DNA of 64,000 nt from CAVPEW01 sp963703565 (GCA_963703565.1 CAVPEW010000007.1:1-64000); one strand, 5' to 3'. Positions 1 through 8,180 are shown, counted from the stretch's first letter. Program-made: numbers and translations. Notes: generated by a model not told the origin, from the letters alone.

Positions 1-8
1 GTACCATC

Positions 9-303
9 GTGTCTCGACCGTCGCGAGAGGGGCAGAACTCGATGAGCATCGTCGTCGAGCAGAACGGCGAACAGCTGATCGTCGATTTGGTCGGCGAGGT
101 GCTGAGCCTCGAGGGTGCCGCCTACGAAATCCAGTCCCGCCGACGCTCGACCCGCGCTGGCGCGACTTTTCGGACGGAATTTATCGCCTCAACTGGCTCG
201 CTGTCCTCGATGTCTCCCAGCGTTGCAGTTCGCCAAGGCGGAAGCGGCCGAGGAGCTACGGGGGCATCGGGCCCCAGCGGCCGGTCGGATAACGGGAGAA
301 GAA
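9..303 (+). pseudogene. cheW: CheW-like chemotaxis coupling protein fragment (left arm, frame-broken)
   Basis: The translated start includes GQNSMSIVVEQNGE and GEVLSLEGAAYE, typical of the CheW beta-barrel that couples chemoreceptors to CheA. The reading frame breaks repeatedly after about codon 40; later pieces are in other frames. Only the C-terminal half of CheW is represented because the contig begins here. Alphaproteobacterial affinity is my recognition of the sequence, not a search result. It does not fit the actinobacterial genes that follow. Confidence 0.65.
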
Positions 304-304
304 C

Positions 305-655
305 ATGAAGTGCTGTCCTGGTTGTGGGCAATGACTTGAAGGTCGTCCGACTGTTCGCGCGAAAGATCCTCGAGAGCCTGAATTTTCAGATCGAGGAGGC
401 CGAGAACGGCCAGGCCGCGATGGACATCTTCGCAAGCGCGCCATGGCCGACGCGATCCTGCTCGACTGGAACATGCCGGTCATGAACGGCATGGATTTCC
501 TCAAGGGCCTGCGGCGCATGGACGGTTCCAAGCAGCCGGTCGTGGTGTTCTGCACCACCGAGAACGACCTGAAGCGGATTCAGGAAGCGATCACCGCCGG
601 CGCCGACGAATACATCATGAAGCCCTTCGACAGCGAGATCATCGAGTTGAAGTTC
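305..655 (+). pseudogene. cheY: CheY response regulator, broken copy (left arm)
   Basis: Contains the receiver-domain stretch DAILLDWNMPVMNGMDFLKG (phosphoacceptor Asp in LLDW) and the conserved Lys region YIMKPFDSE. The N-terminus is corrupted: the expected VVDDSKVVRM stretch is out of frame at about 320-355. The C-terminus runs into the fold-back loop instead of a normal stop. Same gene as the - strand copy at 740-1103. Confidence 0.7.
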
Positions 656-739
656 AGCCATCGGCAAGCTCTTGCGTGCGGGATTCTACCGGCGGGGCGA
701 TGGGGGAAATCAGTGCCATTGAAATATTGGTGACCGGGT

Positions 740-1103
740 TTAGAGCAGGCCGACTTGATTGAACTTCGACTCGATGATCTCGCTGTCGAAGGGCTTCATG
801 ATGTATTCGTCGGCGCCGGCGGTGATCGCTTCCGAATATCTTCAGGTCGTTCTCGGTGGTGCAGAACACCACGACCGGCTGCTTGGACCCGTCCATGCGC
901 CGCAGGCCCTTGAGGAAATCCATGCCGTTCATGACCGGCATGTTCCAGTCGAGCAGGATCGCGTCGGGCATGGCGCGCTTGCAGATGTCCATCGCGGCCT
1001 GGCCGTTCTCGGCCTCCTCGATCTGAAAATTCAGGCTCTCGAGGATCTTTCGCGCGACCATTCGGACGACCTTCGAGTCATCCACGACCAGACAGCGCTT
1101 CAT
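740..1103 (-). pseudogene. cheY: CheY response regulator, better copy (right arm, one frameshift)
   Basis: Starts ATG with MKRCLVVDDSKVVRMVARKI and reads openly through the Asp motif LLDWNMP to TTENDLK, then loses frame at about 835-840. In the next frame it continues EAITAGADEYIMKPFDSEI to a TAA at 740-742, giving a normal ~120-residue single-domain receiver. CheY proteins carry the CheA signal to the flagellar motor. Position directly after cheW is a normal chemotaxis order, but the flanking actinobacterial genes are unrelated. Confidence 0.75.
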
Positions 1104-1412
1104 GTTCTTCTCCCGTTATCCGACCGGGGCCCCTGGTCTCGATCCCCCGTCACTTCCTCAGGCCGCTTCCGCCTTGGCGAACTGCAACAGCTGGGAGACA
1201 TCGAGGACCACCAGCAGCGAGCCGTTGAGGCGATACAATTCCGTCCGAAAAGTCGCGCCAGCGCGGGTCGAGCGTCGGCGGATTGCGTTCGTAGGCGGCG
1301 CCCTCGAGGCTCAGCACCTCGCCGACCGAATCGACGATCAGGCTGTAGAGTTCGCCGTTCTGCTCGACGACGATGCTCATCGAGTTCTGGCCCTTCTCGC
1401 GACGGTCGAGAC
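761..1412. repeat. Right arm of the inverted duplication
   Basis: Reverse complement of the left arm. This copy is the cleaner one: cheY reads openly for about 90 codons and cheW is recognisable to its stop. cheW sequence continues a further ~45 nt beyond the arm before joining etfB at about 1440-1460, so the foreign sequence extends past the duplicated part. Confidence 0.85.
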
Positions 1413-1458
1413 CGAGGCGCAGGCGCAAGCAAGACCAACCGTCGAAGAACAGGCACAT
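1158..1458 (-). pseudogene. cheW: CheW C-terminal part (right arm), fused in frame to etfB
   Basis: Residues include GLDRREKGQNSMSIVVEQNG, VGEVLSLEGAAYERNPP and LDPRWRDFSDG, a good CheW C-terminal half, then frame slips before the terminal AKAEAA and a TGA at 1158-1160. Upstream it is joined without a stop to electron-transfer flavoprotein sequence at about 1459, a join that makes no biological sense. It is best read as a chimeric junction. Confidence 0.75.
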
Positions 1459-2001
1459 AACCGTATCGCTGACCACGGCCGGGGTCGGTGCCTCGACCAC
1501 GTCGTAGCCGGCCTCGGTCTGGCGGCGAACCTTCAGGGCCCCGTCGACCAGCTCGATGTCCTTGGCGAAGGTCACCGACGGGAGATCCAGCAGCGCCGCC
1601 ACCATCTCGGGCACCGTGCCCGTATAGCCGTCGGAGGACTCAGTCGCAGCCAGCACCAGATCGGGGTCGGCCCGCTTGATCGCCGCCGCCAGCACCTTCG
1701 CGGTGTCGAGCGCACCGGAGCCGGAGAGGGCCTCGTCGGACACGAGCAGGGCCTTGGCGGCTCCCATGGCGAGAGCGGTGCGCAGACCCGAGGTCTCCTG
1801 GTTGGGGGCCATCGAGACAAGGGTCACCTCTCCCCCGCCCGCCTTGTCGACGAGCTGCAACGCCATCTCGACCCCGTAGCTGTCGGCCTCGTCGAGGATG
1901 AGCTTGCTGCTGCGATCCAGGGTGTGATCGGCCTCGAGCTTGCCAGGCTCGGCGGGATCGGGGATCTGCTTGACACAGACGACGACGTGCATGCGGGGCA
2001 T
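1459..2001 (-). CDS. etfB: Electron transfer flavoprotein beta subunit, 3'-truncated
   Basis: EtfB carries electrons from acyl-CoA and other flavin dehydrogenases to the quinone pool together with EtfA. The N-terminal 181 residues are present: VVVCVKQIPDP start, NQETSGLRTALAMGA and the ATESSDGYTGTVPEMVAALL signature for AMP binding. Full-length proteins have about 250-260 residues, so the last ~75 are missing where the sequence switches to CheW-type at 1440-1460. The start is ATG at 2001 or, closer to family length, ATG at 1992. Its partner etfA would be expected beyond the broken end. Acyl-CoA enzymes elsewhere in the window are plausible electron donors. Confidence 0.85.
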
Positions 2002-2038
2002 CGTTTCAGCCCGATCGAGCCCTGGCCAAATCTCACCA

Positions 2039-2068
2039 AAGCTCTGACCACCCCAATGGTCAGAGCTT
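2039..2068. repeat. Perfect 12-bp inverted repeat between etfB and vapB
   Basis: AAGCTCTGACCA and its exact reverse complement are separated by 6 nt (CCCCAA). It lies in the divergent intergenic region, about 25 nt upstream of the vapB -10 box, so a terminator role is unlikely. A position just upstream of an autoregulated toxin-antitoxin promoter suits an operator. It could also serve the divergent etfB promoter. Confidence 0.6.
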
Positions 2069-2092
2069 GCCCCGACGGGCCCCGGTCGAACC

Positions 2093-2098
2093 TATGCT
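2093..2098 (+). promoter_or_regulatory. -10 box of a probable leaderless vapBC promoter
   Basis: TATGCT ends 6 nt before the GTG start, the spacing that puts the transcription start on or next to the start codon. No Shine-Dalgarno sequence is present. A TTGCCC at 2067 is too far (20 nt) to be a convincing -35. Confidence 0.55.
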
Positions 2099-2104
2099 GC
2101 ACTG

Positions 2105-2398
2105 GTGACCGACGCGCCGCTGACGTCGCGCACGGTGCCCGCGACGATGTTCAAGGCGACATGCCTGCGCCTGCTCGACGAGGTCGAGCGGACCCGGACC
2201 ACGATCGTGGTCTCCAAGCATGGCCGGGCGGTGGCGCGCCTAGTGCCGATGGACGAAGAGCCGACGCGACCGCTCGAGGGAAGCGTCGAGATCCTCGTGG
2301 AGGGCGAGGACGCGCTGTTCTGCCTCGACGCTCCGGCGCGGCCGCTGCCACCGAATCCGCCGGGCTCCCCGGCCCGGCCCGAGGCCGGGCCGGGGTGA
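2105..2398 (+). CDS. VapB/Phd-type antitoxin
   Basis: A 97-residue protein with the Phd/YefM fold pattern: VPATMFKATCLRLLDEVER followed by IVVSKHGRAVARLVPMD, the usual DNA-binding and dimerisation half. The acidic, proline-rich tail would be the toxin-neutralising part. The stop codon overlaps the toxin start (GTGA), typical of type II toxin-antitoxin operons where toxin translation depends on antitoxin translation. Regulation is probably autorepression through the nearby inverted repeat. The family call rests on pattern recognition and on the toxin next door. Confidence 0.8.
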   Translation: MTDAPLTSRTVPATMFKATCLRLLDEVERTRTTIVVSKHGRAVARLVPMDEEPTRPLEGSVEILVEGEDALFCLDAPARPLPPNPPGSPARPEAGPG

Positions 2399-2796
2399 TA
2401 CTCCTCGACACCCACGTCGTGTTGTGGTGGGCCAGCCAACCCGCCCGCCTGTCGGCGCGCCTGGCACGCGACATGGCCACCAGCGAGCGGATCTACCTCT
2501 CGCCCGCCAGCTGCGGCGAGGTCGCCGAGATGGTGGCCGCCGGGCGCATCGCACTCGACCGCGACGTGCACGCCTGGGTGCGTGACCTGTGCACCCGCGA
2601 GAGGGTCTGGGTTGCGCCTGTCGACCCGGCGATCGCCGTGTCGGCCGGCCTCCTGGTCGCCGAGGGCTTCGCCGGCGACGCCTACGACCGGGTGATCTAC
2701 GCCACCGCCCGCGCCTACGACGTGCCGCTGGCCACCAAGGACCGACGCCTGCGCGACCACGCCAAGCTCACCGGCGACGTGCGCTGCATCTGGTGA
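2395..2796 (+). CDS. PIN-domain toxin (VapC family)
   Basis: A 133-residue PIN-domain endoribonuclease by family. The acidic metal-binding set is visible: D5 in LLDTH, E42 in CGEVAEM, D95/D98 in GDAYDRVIYATA and D116 in LATKDRRL. VapC toxins cleave tRNA or rRNA when freed from the antitoxin. The GTG start overlaps the antitoxin stop; an earlier start is not available without overlapping the whole antitoxin tail. All catalytic residues are intact, so the toxin should be active. The target cannot be told from sequence. Confidence 0.88.
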   Translation: MILLDTHVVLWWASQPARLSARLARDMATSERIYLSPASCGEVAEMVAAGRIALDRDVHAWVRDLCTRERVWVAPVDPAIAVSAGLLVAEGFAGDAYDRVIYATARAYDVPLATKDRRLRDHAKLTGDVRCIW

Positions 2797-2809
2797 GCGC
2801 GGTGCACCG

Positions 2810-3724
2810 GTGAGGCTGCTTCTCCTGGTGAACGCCTCGGCATCGTCGGTCACCGCGCGCACGCGAGTGGTCATTCGCAAGGCGCTGGCGGCAGATCACG
2901 ACGTGAGGGAGGCCACCACCAGCCGGCGAGGCCACGCGACCCGCATCGCCCAGGGCGCGGCCGCCGAGGGGCTCGACGCCGTGGTCGTGCTCGGCGGGGA
3001 CGGCACCCTCAACGAGGCGGCGAACGGCCTGGCGGGCACGAGGTGCGCTCTCGCGCCGCTACCCGGAGGTTCGACCAACGTCTTCGCCCGCACGATCGGG
3101 TTGCCCAATGACCCGGTCGAGGCCACCGCCTCGACCCTCGAGAGCCTCGCAGCCGGGCGGGTCCGCCGCGTCGGGCTGGGTTCGGTCAACGGGCGCTACT
3201 TCCTCTTCCACGTCGGGCTGGGCTTCGACGCCGCGGTGGTCGCGCAAGTGGAGCGCAGGTCGGAGCTGAAGCGCTACCTCGGCCATCCTCTCTTCGTCTA
3301 CGCCGCGCTCGCCACCTGGGTCGCGCACTACGACCGGTCGAGGCCCCGCTTCGCCATCCACTACGAGGACGCCTCGGTGATCGACGACGCCTACTTCGCC
3401 ATCTGCTTGAACACCAACCCCTACACGTTCCTGGGAAACCGGGCACTCGATCTCGCGCCGGGGGCGAAACTGGACACTCGGCTGTCGATGGTGACGCTGC
3501 GGACCCTCCGACTAGTTCCCACGCTCGCGCTCGTGGCCTCCGCGCTCGGCCGGGGTCGCCACCTGCGCCAGAGCCGACGGACCGACGTTCGCGACGACCT
3601 CGCCGCCGTGGAGGTCCGCGGCTACGGCCCGTTCCCCTACCAGGTCGACGGAGACCACCTGGGCAACGCGGACCACCTCGAGATACGGCACGTCCCCGAC
3701 GCGATGGACCTGGTCGTACCCTGA
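2810..3724 (+). CDS. Diacylglycerol/lipid kinase family protein
   Basis: 304 residues, GTG start 13 nt after the toxin stop. The nucleotide-binding GGDGT motif (VVLGGDGTLNEAANG, ~residues 62-76), the LPGGSTNVFAR loop and the late QVDGDHLG motif mark the DagK_cat/YegS/LCB5 family, which phosphorylates diacylglycerol or related lipids with ATP at the membrane. Full length. The exact lipid substrate is unknown; actinobacterial relatives are often annotated as phosphatidylinositol-cycle or undecaprenol kinases without proof. Confidence 0.85.
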   Translation: MRLLLLVNASASSVTARTRVVIRKALAADHDVREATTSRRGHATRIAQGAAAEGLDAVVVLGGDGTLNEAANGLAGTRCALAPLPGGSTNVFARTIGLPNDPVEATASTLESLAAGRVRRVGLGSVNGRYFLFHVGLGFDAAVVAQVERRSELKRYLGHPLFVYAALATWVAHYDRSRPRFAIHYEDASVIDDAYFAICLNTNPYTFLGNRALDLAPGAKLDTRLSMVTLRTLRLVPTLALVASALGRGRHLRQSRRTDVRDDLAAVEVRGYGPFPYQVDGDHLGNADHLEIRHVPDAMDLVVP

Positions 3725-3856
3725 CGCGACTTCGGCTCCGGCCCCGCGAAACGAGTGTTGGCATCCGAAAAAACCCTTGCCGGCCAGGGCGAACGTCCGC
3801 TAGCCTCATTTGGCCACAGCCGCACCCATTTTTCGCCCTCATTGTACGGGGCGGCA

Positions 3857-3872
3857 TGTGAAACTCGTCACA
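3857..3872. promoter_or_regulatory. CRP-consensus palindrome upstream of whiB1
   Basis: TGTGAAACTCGTCACA fits the consensus TGTGA-N6-TCACA exactly. It ends 34 nt before the chosen whiB start. A second, offset TGTGA at 3876-3880 makes TCACA-AGG-TGTGA. In M. tuberculosis the whiB1 promoter is bound by the cAMP receptor protein Rv3676, so the position suggests conserved control. Confidence 0.65.
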
Positions 3873-3906
3873 AGGTGTGACCCCATTCCCCGCCGTGGAG
3901 GTCGTC

Positions 3907-4197
3907 GTGGCCCTGAGCCCGCTGCTGCCCCTGAGTCTGGATCGCGACGACTGGCGCGACCTCGCCGCCTGTCGGGACACCGATCCCGACCTCTTCTTCC
4001 CCGTCGGCACGACGGGCCCGGCCATCGAGCAGATCGAGAACGCCAAGGCGGTGTGTCGAACGTGCGACGCGCAGAGCCTCTGCCTCGAGTTCGCCCTGGC
4101 CACCAACCAGGACTCCGGCATCTGGGGCGGCACCTCCGAAGACGAGCGGCGGCAGCTCCGCAAGCAGTACCTGGCCCGCCGGCGCCGCAGCGCCTGA
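3907..4197 (+). CDS. whiB1: WhiB1-type iron-sulfur transcription factor
   Basis: A 96-residue Wbl protein. The four cluster cysteines are C22, C50, C53 and C59 (AACRD, CRTCDAQSLC), followed by the GIWGGTSEDERR turn and a basic tail for DNA contact. WhiB1 is a 4Fe-4S, NO-sensitive partner of the principal sigma factor. The GTG at 3907 is chosen because GGAGGT lies 4-5 nt upstream; a GTG at 3877 would add ten residues that overlap the likely operator. The order whiB1 with convergent pdtaS is the arrangement of Rv3219/Rv3220c in mycobacteria, which supports orthology. Confidence 0.93.
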   Translation: MALSPLLPLSLDRDDWRDLAACRDTDPDLFFPVGTTGPAIEQIENAKAVCRTCDAQSLCLEFALATNQDSGIWGGTSEDERRQLRKQYLARRRRSA

Positions 4198-4201
4198 GCG
4201 G

Positions 4202-5683
4202 TCAACCCTCGGTCGCCGGGACCGGCACCGAGAGGGACACCACCGTTCCCGGGCGCGACTCGTCGGCGCTGCCCGGTCGAGCCGACAGGGTCCCACCCAA
4301 CTCGGACTCCACGAGCGCCCGCACGATGGACAGCCCCAACCCCGACGACGCCGACAGGTCGTAGCCGTCGGCCATCCCGACCCCGTCGTCGGCGACTTCG
4401 ATCCCGAGCCGGCCCGACTCGTCGCGCAACTTGACCACGACGGTCCCGGGCTCGCCGGCGAGGCAGAGGCCCTCCGGGTACGCGTGGTCGAGGGCGTTCT
4501 GCAACAACTCGTTGAGCACCACCGCGAGCGGGGTCGCGACACCGGCCGGCAGCACCCCCGCCGACCCTTCGACTCGAAGCTCGACGGGCCGCTCCGCCGA
4601 GCCCATCCCCTCCTCGACCATCTGCAACAGGGGCCGGACGATCTCCACGAACTCGACGTCGTCACCCGTCTCGCGCGACAGCGTCTCGTGGACGAGGGCG
4701 ATGGAGCGGATCCGTTGGACCGACTCCTCGATCGCCACCTTCGCCTCTGGGGAAGCGAGTCGGCGGCCCTGCAGGCGCAACAGCGACGAGATCGTCTGCA
4801 GGTTGTTCTTCACGCGGTGGTGGATCTCGCGGATCGTGGCGTCCTTGGACAGCAGCAGTCGGTCCCGGCGCCGCAGCTCCGACACATCCCGCGTGAGCAG
4901 GATCGCGCCTGTGACCAGGGCGTGATCCAGCAGCGGGATGCAGTGCAACAGCACCGTCACATCTCCTCGCTCGATCTCCTCGGTGACCGGTCCACCCGAG
5001 TGGAGCGCGCCAGTCACCACCGCCTCGTCCAGGCCCAGTTCCGCGAAGCGCAGACCCTCGGCATTGGCGTGGATGCCGATGCGATGCAGCGCCGAGACCG
5101 AGTTGGGCGAGGAGTACTCGATGCGGCCGGAGGCATCCAGCAGGATGACCCCGTCGCCGACCCGGGGCGCATCCTCGGCTTCGATCGCCTGCTCGTCGAA
5201 AGGGAACGTCCCCGCGGCGATCATCCGGGCGAAGCGGTTGAAGATGTCGACGTAGGTCCGCTCCAGCTCGCCCGGCTGGCGACCGAACGCAGGCGCCGAC
5301 TCACGGGTCATCACAGCGATCACCTCGCCCCCGCGACGCACCGGGATGCACAGGACCCGCACCTGCTCCTTGATCGACGAGATCACGATCTCGTCCTCGA
5401 TGATCTCTCCCAGGCGTTGCGCTCGCTCGACCAACGGCCGTTCGTCACCCTCGACGACGGTTCCGATCCAGTCGGCGCGGTAGATGGTCTGGCTCGTGGT
5501 GGGGCGCACCTGTCCCAGCACCACGAATCGGCCGGAATCGCCCTCCAACGGAGCGAACAGCAACAGGTCGGCGAAGCAGAAGTCGGCGAGCAACCCCCAC
5601 GATGTGACGAGGCGTTGGAGGTGACCGATCCCCGGGGCGCTGATCGCGGTGTGGGCGCGGGCGAGCTCGTACAGCGACGCCAT
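4202..5683 (-). CDS. pdtaS: Sensor histidine kinase, PdtaS-like
   Basis: 493 residues, cytosolic. Domain order: GAF-like N-terminal sensor (H_kinase_N, ~1-155), PAS (~175-270), HisKA_2 dimerisation domain with phospho-His H289 in EIHHRVKNNLQT, and HATPase with NELLQNALDHAY, DDGVGMAD and SGLGLSIVRAL. PdtaS phosphorylates the RNA-binding ANTAR regulator PdtaR; no pdtaR lies in this window. A TAGGGT box 9 nt before the ATG suggests an almost leaderless mRNA. It converges on whiB1 with a 4-nt gap. Confidence 0.92.
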   Translation of the reverse strand: MASLYELARAHTAISAPGIGHLQRLVTSWGLLADFCFADLLLFAPLEGDSGRFVVLGQVRPTTSQTIYRADWIGTVVEGDERPLVERAQRLGEIIEDEIVISSIKEQVRVLCIPVRRGGEVIAVMTRESAPAFGRQPGELERTYVDIFNRFARMIAAGTFPFDEQAIEAEDAPRVGDGVILLDASGRIEYSSPNSVSALHRIGIHANAEGLRFAELGLDEAVVTGALHSGGPVTEEIERGDVTVLLHCIPLLDHALVTGAILLTRDVSELRRRDRLLLSKDATIREIHHRVKNNLQTISSLLRLQGRRLASPEAKVAIEESVQRIRSIALVHETLSRETGDDVEFVEIVRPLLQMVEEGMGSAERPVELRVEGSAGVLPAGVATPLAVVLNELLQNALDHAYPEGLCLAGEPGTVVVKLRDESGRLGIEVADDGVGMADGYDLSASSGLGLSIVRALVESELGGTLSARPGSADESRPGTVVSLSVPVPATEG

Positions 5684-5715
5684 CTCGTCGCGACCCTACC
5701 GGCGGCCCGGCGCGC

Positions 5716-5967
5716 TCAGCGGGCCTCGGTGTCGGCGCGAGCGATCTCGTACTTGGTCCAGCACACCGGGCAGTGCTGGTACATCACCTCGCGGACCAGG
5801 TCGATCCGGTCGATGTAGCCGTGCTCGCCACAGGCCGGGCAGTCAGCCGGTGAACCCCACACCGCGGCGGGAGGTTCGACCGGTGGCTCGCGCAGGTCGA
5901 TCACCGCGTCACCGCCGGCGGGCCCGGGCGGGCCCTCCTCCTCGCTCGCCCGACGTCGCCAGCGCAC
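5716..5967 (-). CDS. Small zinc-ribbon protein of unknown function
   Basis: An 83-residue protein with two CxxC knuckles, C43/C46 (CPACG) and C66/C69 (CPVC), 19 residues apart, after a proline-rich acidic N-terminus. This should bind one zinc. The GTG at 5967 is preferred to the adjacent GTG at 5970 because TAGGAT ends exactly 6 nt upstream (leaderless start). It sits 32 nt upstream of pdtaS in the same direction and may be cotranscribed. I do not recognise a named family. Confidence 0.7.
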   Translation of the reverse strand: MRWRRRASEEEGPPGPAGGDAVIDLREPPVEPPAAVWGSPADCPACGEHGYIDRIDLVREVMYQHCPVCWTKYEIARADTEAR

Positions 5968-6019
5968 CACGGGATCCTAGGCCAACCGGTTCAGCGGTGC
6001 CGGGATCCCAGCTCGACCC

Positions 6020-7213
6020 TCAGGGCGCTCCCCAGAGCTCCTCGCCCAGGCGTAGCAAGCCGGCCAGGTCGTACACGTCACGATCGAAGAAGGGCACCGT
6101 GGCCACGACATCCGGGGCCGCCGACAGCTCGGCGCGTGTCTCCGCCTCGCGCTTGGCCACCACGGCGAAGTTGGCGAAGCTCTCCCCGACCTCGCGCAGG
6201 ACGCGGGCCACCGCGGCCGGCGAGCCGAGAGCCTCGACGCTTCGGCCCCCTGCACCGACGAGCGCATCGGCGAGCGGGTCGGCACCACGCACCAGCTCGC
6301 CGGCCGCGCGGGCCGCTCCGGTATCGAGGAAGAAGGGGGGCAGCACCTTGTTGAGCACGACGGCCCCGAGGTGGAATCCCGACCGACCCAGCGCCTCGAT
6401 GAAGAACTCTGCCTCGCGCAGCGGCGCCGACTCGAGGGTGGACACCACCACGAACGTGGTCCGGCGATCGCCCAGCGTTGCCGTGACCGCTCGCGACCGC
6501 TCGACGAACCCGCCGTACATCGTCTGGAACAGCAGGAAGAACTCGGCGATGTCCTCGAGGAACTTCGAGCCGAGGATCCTGTCGGCCACCGTGTAGAAGG
6601 GCCTCGAGGCGACCGACACCACCCGCGAGCGGGCCGGCGCGGTCAGCCAGCGCAACAGGCGCGACGAGAAGAAGTCGGCCATCCGCTCGGGCGCCTCCAG
6701 GAAGTCGATGGCGTGGCGGGTCGGCGGCGTGTCGACCACGATGAGGTCGTAGCGGCCCGAGGCGTGGATCTCGTAGAGCCGCTCCATGGCTATGTAGTCG
6801 TGGCTCTGCACGAAGCGCCCGGCGATGTTCTGGTACAGCGGGTTGGCGAGGATGGCGTCGCGTGTCGCTGGGTCGGGGGCGTGCCGGCGCACCAGATCAT
6901 CCCAGGACTGGCGGGTGTCGAGCATCGCCGCCCACAGCTCCCCACGTGGCTCGACGCCGGCCGCTGTGAAGGCCTCGGCAGGTACGAGGGTCTCGACGTT
7001 GCCGAACGCCTCCAGGCCCAGGGCGTTCGCAAGGCGGCGGGCCGGGTCGACCGTCAAGACGAGCACCTTTCCGCCGTGGTGCGCTGCGGCCATGGCCGCA
7101 GCCGCCGCTGCCGAGGTCGTCTTGCCCACGCCTCCCGCACCGCAGTGGATGACGATCTCCTTGGCCGCCAGGAGCTGCTCGAGCGACGTCGCAGCACGGG
7201 GCGCGGTGGTCAC
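6020..7213 (-). CDS. ArsA/GET3-type ATPase, second of a pair
   Basis: 397 residues, P-loop deviant Walker A CGAGGVGKTTSA near residue 24, DPARR switch I and VVDTPPTRHAIDF. It resembles Rv3680 of the mycobacterial Rv3679/Rv3680 pair, predicted anion-pump or tail-anchored-protein-type ATPases working as a hetero-complex. The GTG start overlaps the stop of the upstream partner (GTGA), so the two are coupled. There is no ArsB permease nearby and no arsenic cysteine signature was seen; arsenite transport should not be assumed. Confidence 0.85.
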   Translation of the reverse strand: MTTAPRAATSLEQLLAAKEIVIHCGAGGVGKTTSAAAAAAMAAAHHGGKVLVLTVDPARRLANALGLEAFGNVETLVPAEAFTAAGVEPRGELWAAMLDTRQSWDDLVRRHAPDPATRDAILANPLYQNIAGRFVQSHDYIAMERLYEIHASGRYDLIVVDTPPTRHAIDFLEAPERMADFFSSRLLRWLTAPARSRVVSVASRPFYTVADRILGSKFLEDIAEFFLLFQTMYGGFVERSRAVTATLGDRRTTFVVVSTLESAPLREAEFFIEALGRSGFHLGAVVLNKVLPPFFLDTGAARAAGELVRGADPLADALVGAGGRSVEALGSPAAVARVLREVGESFANFAVVAKREAETRAELSAAPDVVATVPFFDRDVYDLAGLLRLGEELWGAP

Positions 7214-8169
7214 AGGCCGAGCTCCTCGGAGAGGTGCTGCGCGAGCTGGCCTGTCGCGCGCACCCCGTGGGTGCGCTGGAACAGGAACGGCACGTAGAGC
7301 ACCGGAGTGCTCTCGGGCAGCTCGGCGCGAAGGCGCGCCAGGTGCGCCGCCCGGGTGCGCCGCAACGTCACCGCCAACTCGGCGCCGTCGAAGACCGCGC
7401 CGGCGGGCATGCCCAGCGCCCGGTCGAGCTCGCCGTCGAGCGGTGGGCGCCGGAGGCTCTCGAAGATCGCCTCCTCGGCTCGGCCGAACAGCTCCGGCAG
7501 GACCCGGTTGGCGACCACGGCGGCGAGGTCGACCACCGTCTCGTCCCGCAGGCGGCCCGCCAGCTCGAGCGTCTCGCTCACCGGCATCTCCTCCGGAGAG
7601 GCCACGATCACAGCGCCTGTGCGAGCGGGGTCACCGAGGATCTCGAGCATCCAGCCCGTCTGGTCGCGAACGCGCCCGACCTGCACGAGGCCGTTGATCG
7701 CCTGCGGGGCCGAGAGCTGACCCACGATGTGGCCCGTCGCGGCCGCGTCGACCACGACCAGGTCGTAGTGACGCTCGCGCACCTCCCAGCAGAACTTGCC
7801 CACCGTCAGGATCTCCTTGACCCCCGGTGCGGCGTTGGCGACGAAGTCGAACGTGCGCGCCAGCGGTCCGAGACGCGCCATGCGGGGAACCCGCAGCTGC
7901 AGGTGCAGGTACTCGCGCAGCGACGCCTCGGTGTCCATCGACATCGCGTAGAGGCCCTCGCCGATGGCCCGCGGTGTGAAGCCGGTGGGACCGACCTCGA
8001 AAGCCGCCGCCAGGTCGCCCTTGGCGTCGACCTCGCAGACCAGGGTGCGCTTGCCGAGCCGCGAAGCGGCCAGCGCCAGCGCGGCGCTGATCGAGGTCTT
8101 GCCGACCCCGCCCTTGCCGGTGACGAACAGCAGCCGGCGGTCGAGCAGGTCGACCCGGTCGGCCCCCAT
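7210..8169 (-). CDS. ArsA/GET3-type ATPase, first of a pair
   Basis: 319 residues starting MGADRVDLLDRRLLFVTGKG. Deviant Walker A GKGGVGKTS, CEVDAKGD switch and VVDAAATGH are visible. Resembles Rv3679. The ATG at 8169 is used; the open frame extends further upstream but that part overlaps DUF3107. Together with the next gene it probably forms one heteromeric ATPase on the cytoplasmic side of the membrane. Promoter is likely shared with the DUF3107 gene just upstream (11-nt gap). Confidence 0.85.
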   Translation of the reverse strand: MGADRVDLLDRRLLFVTGKGGVGKTSISAALALAASRLGKRTLVCEVDAKGDLAAAFEVGPTGFTPRAIGEGLYAMSMDTEASLREYLHLQLRVPRMARLGPLARTFDFVANAAPGVKEILTVGKFCWEVRERHYDLVVVDAAATGHIVGQLSAPQAINGLVQVGRVRDQTGWMLEILGDPARTGAVIVASPEEMPVSETLELAGRLRDETVVDLAAVVANRVLPELFGRAEEAIFESLRRPPLDGELDRALGMPAGAVFDGAELAVTLRRTRAAHLARLRAELPESTPVLYVPFLFQRTHGVRATGQLAQHLSEELGL

Positions 8170-8180
8170 CGCGCCCGGAG

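Larger units (their letters stand above)
1..655. repeat. Left arm of an imperfect inverted duplication (fold-back)
   Basis: This arm reads cheW then cheY on the + strand. Its reverse complement recurs at 761-1412, with about 105 nt unique sequence between the arms. The arms differ by scattered single-base indels and substitutions, as expected for two passes over one molecule with raw-read errors rather than diverged gene copies. The unique loop contains the true cheY stop and its downstream sequence as read on the - strand. Confidence 0.85.

Noticed and set aside
1..1460. Chemotaxis genes acquired by horizontal transfer
   Set aside because: The fold-back geometry, raw-read-type differences and mid-gene fusion to etfB point to an artefact rather than transfer.
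6020..8169. Arsenite efflux operon
   Set aside because: Only the ArsA-type ATPases are present, with no ArsB, ArsR or ArsC nearby and closer similarity to the mycobacterial Rv3679/Rv3680 pair.
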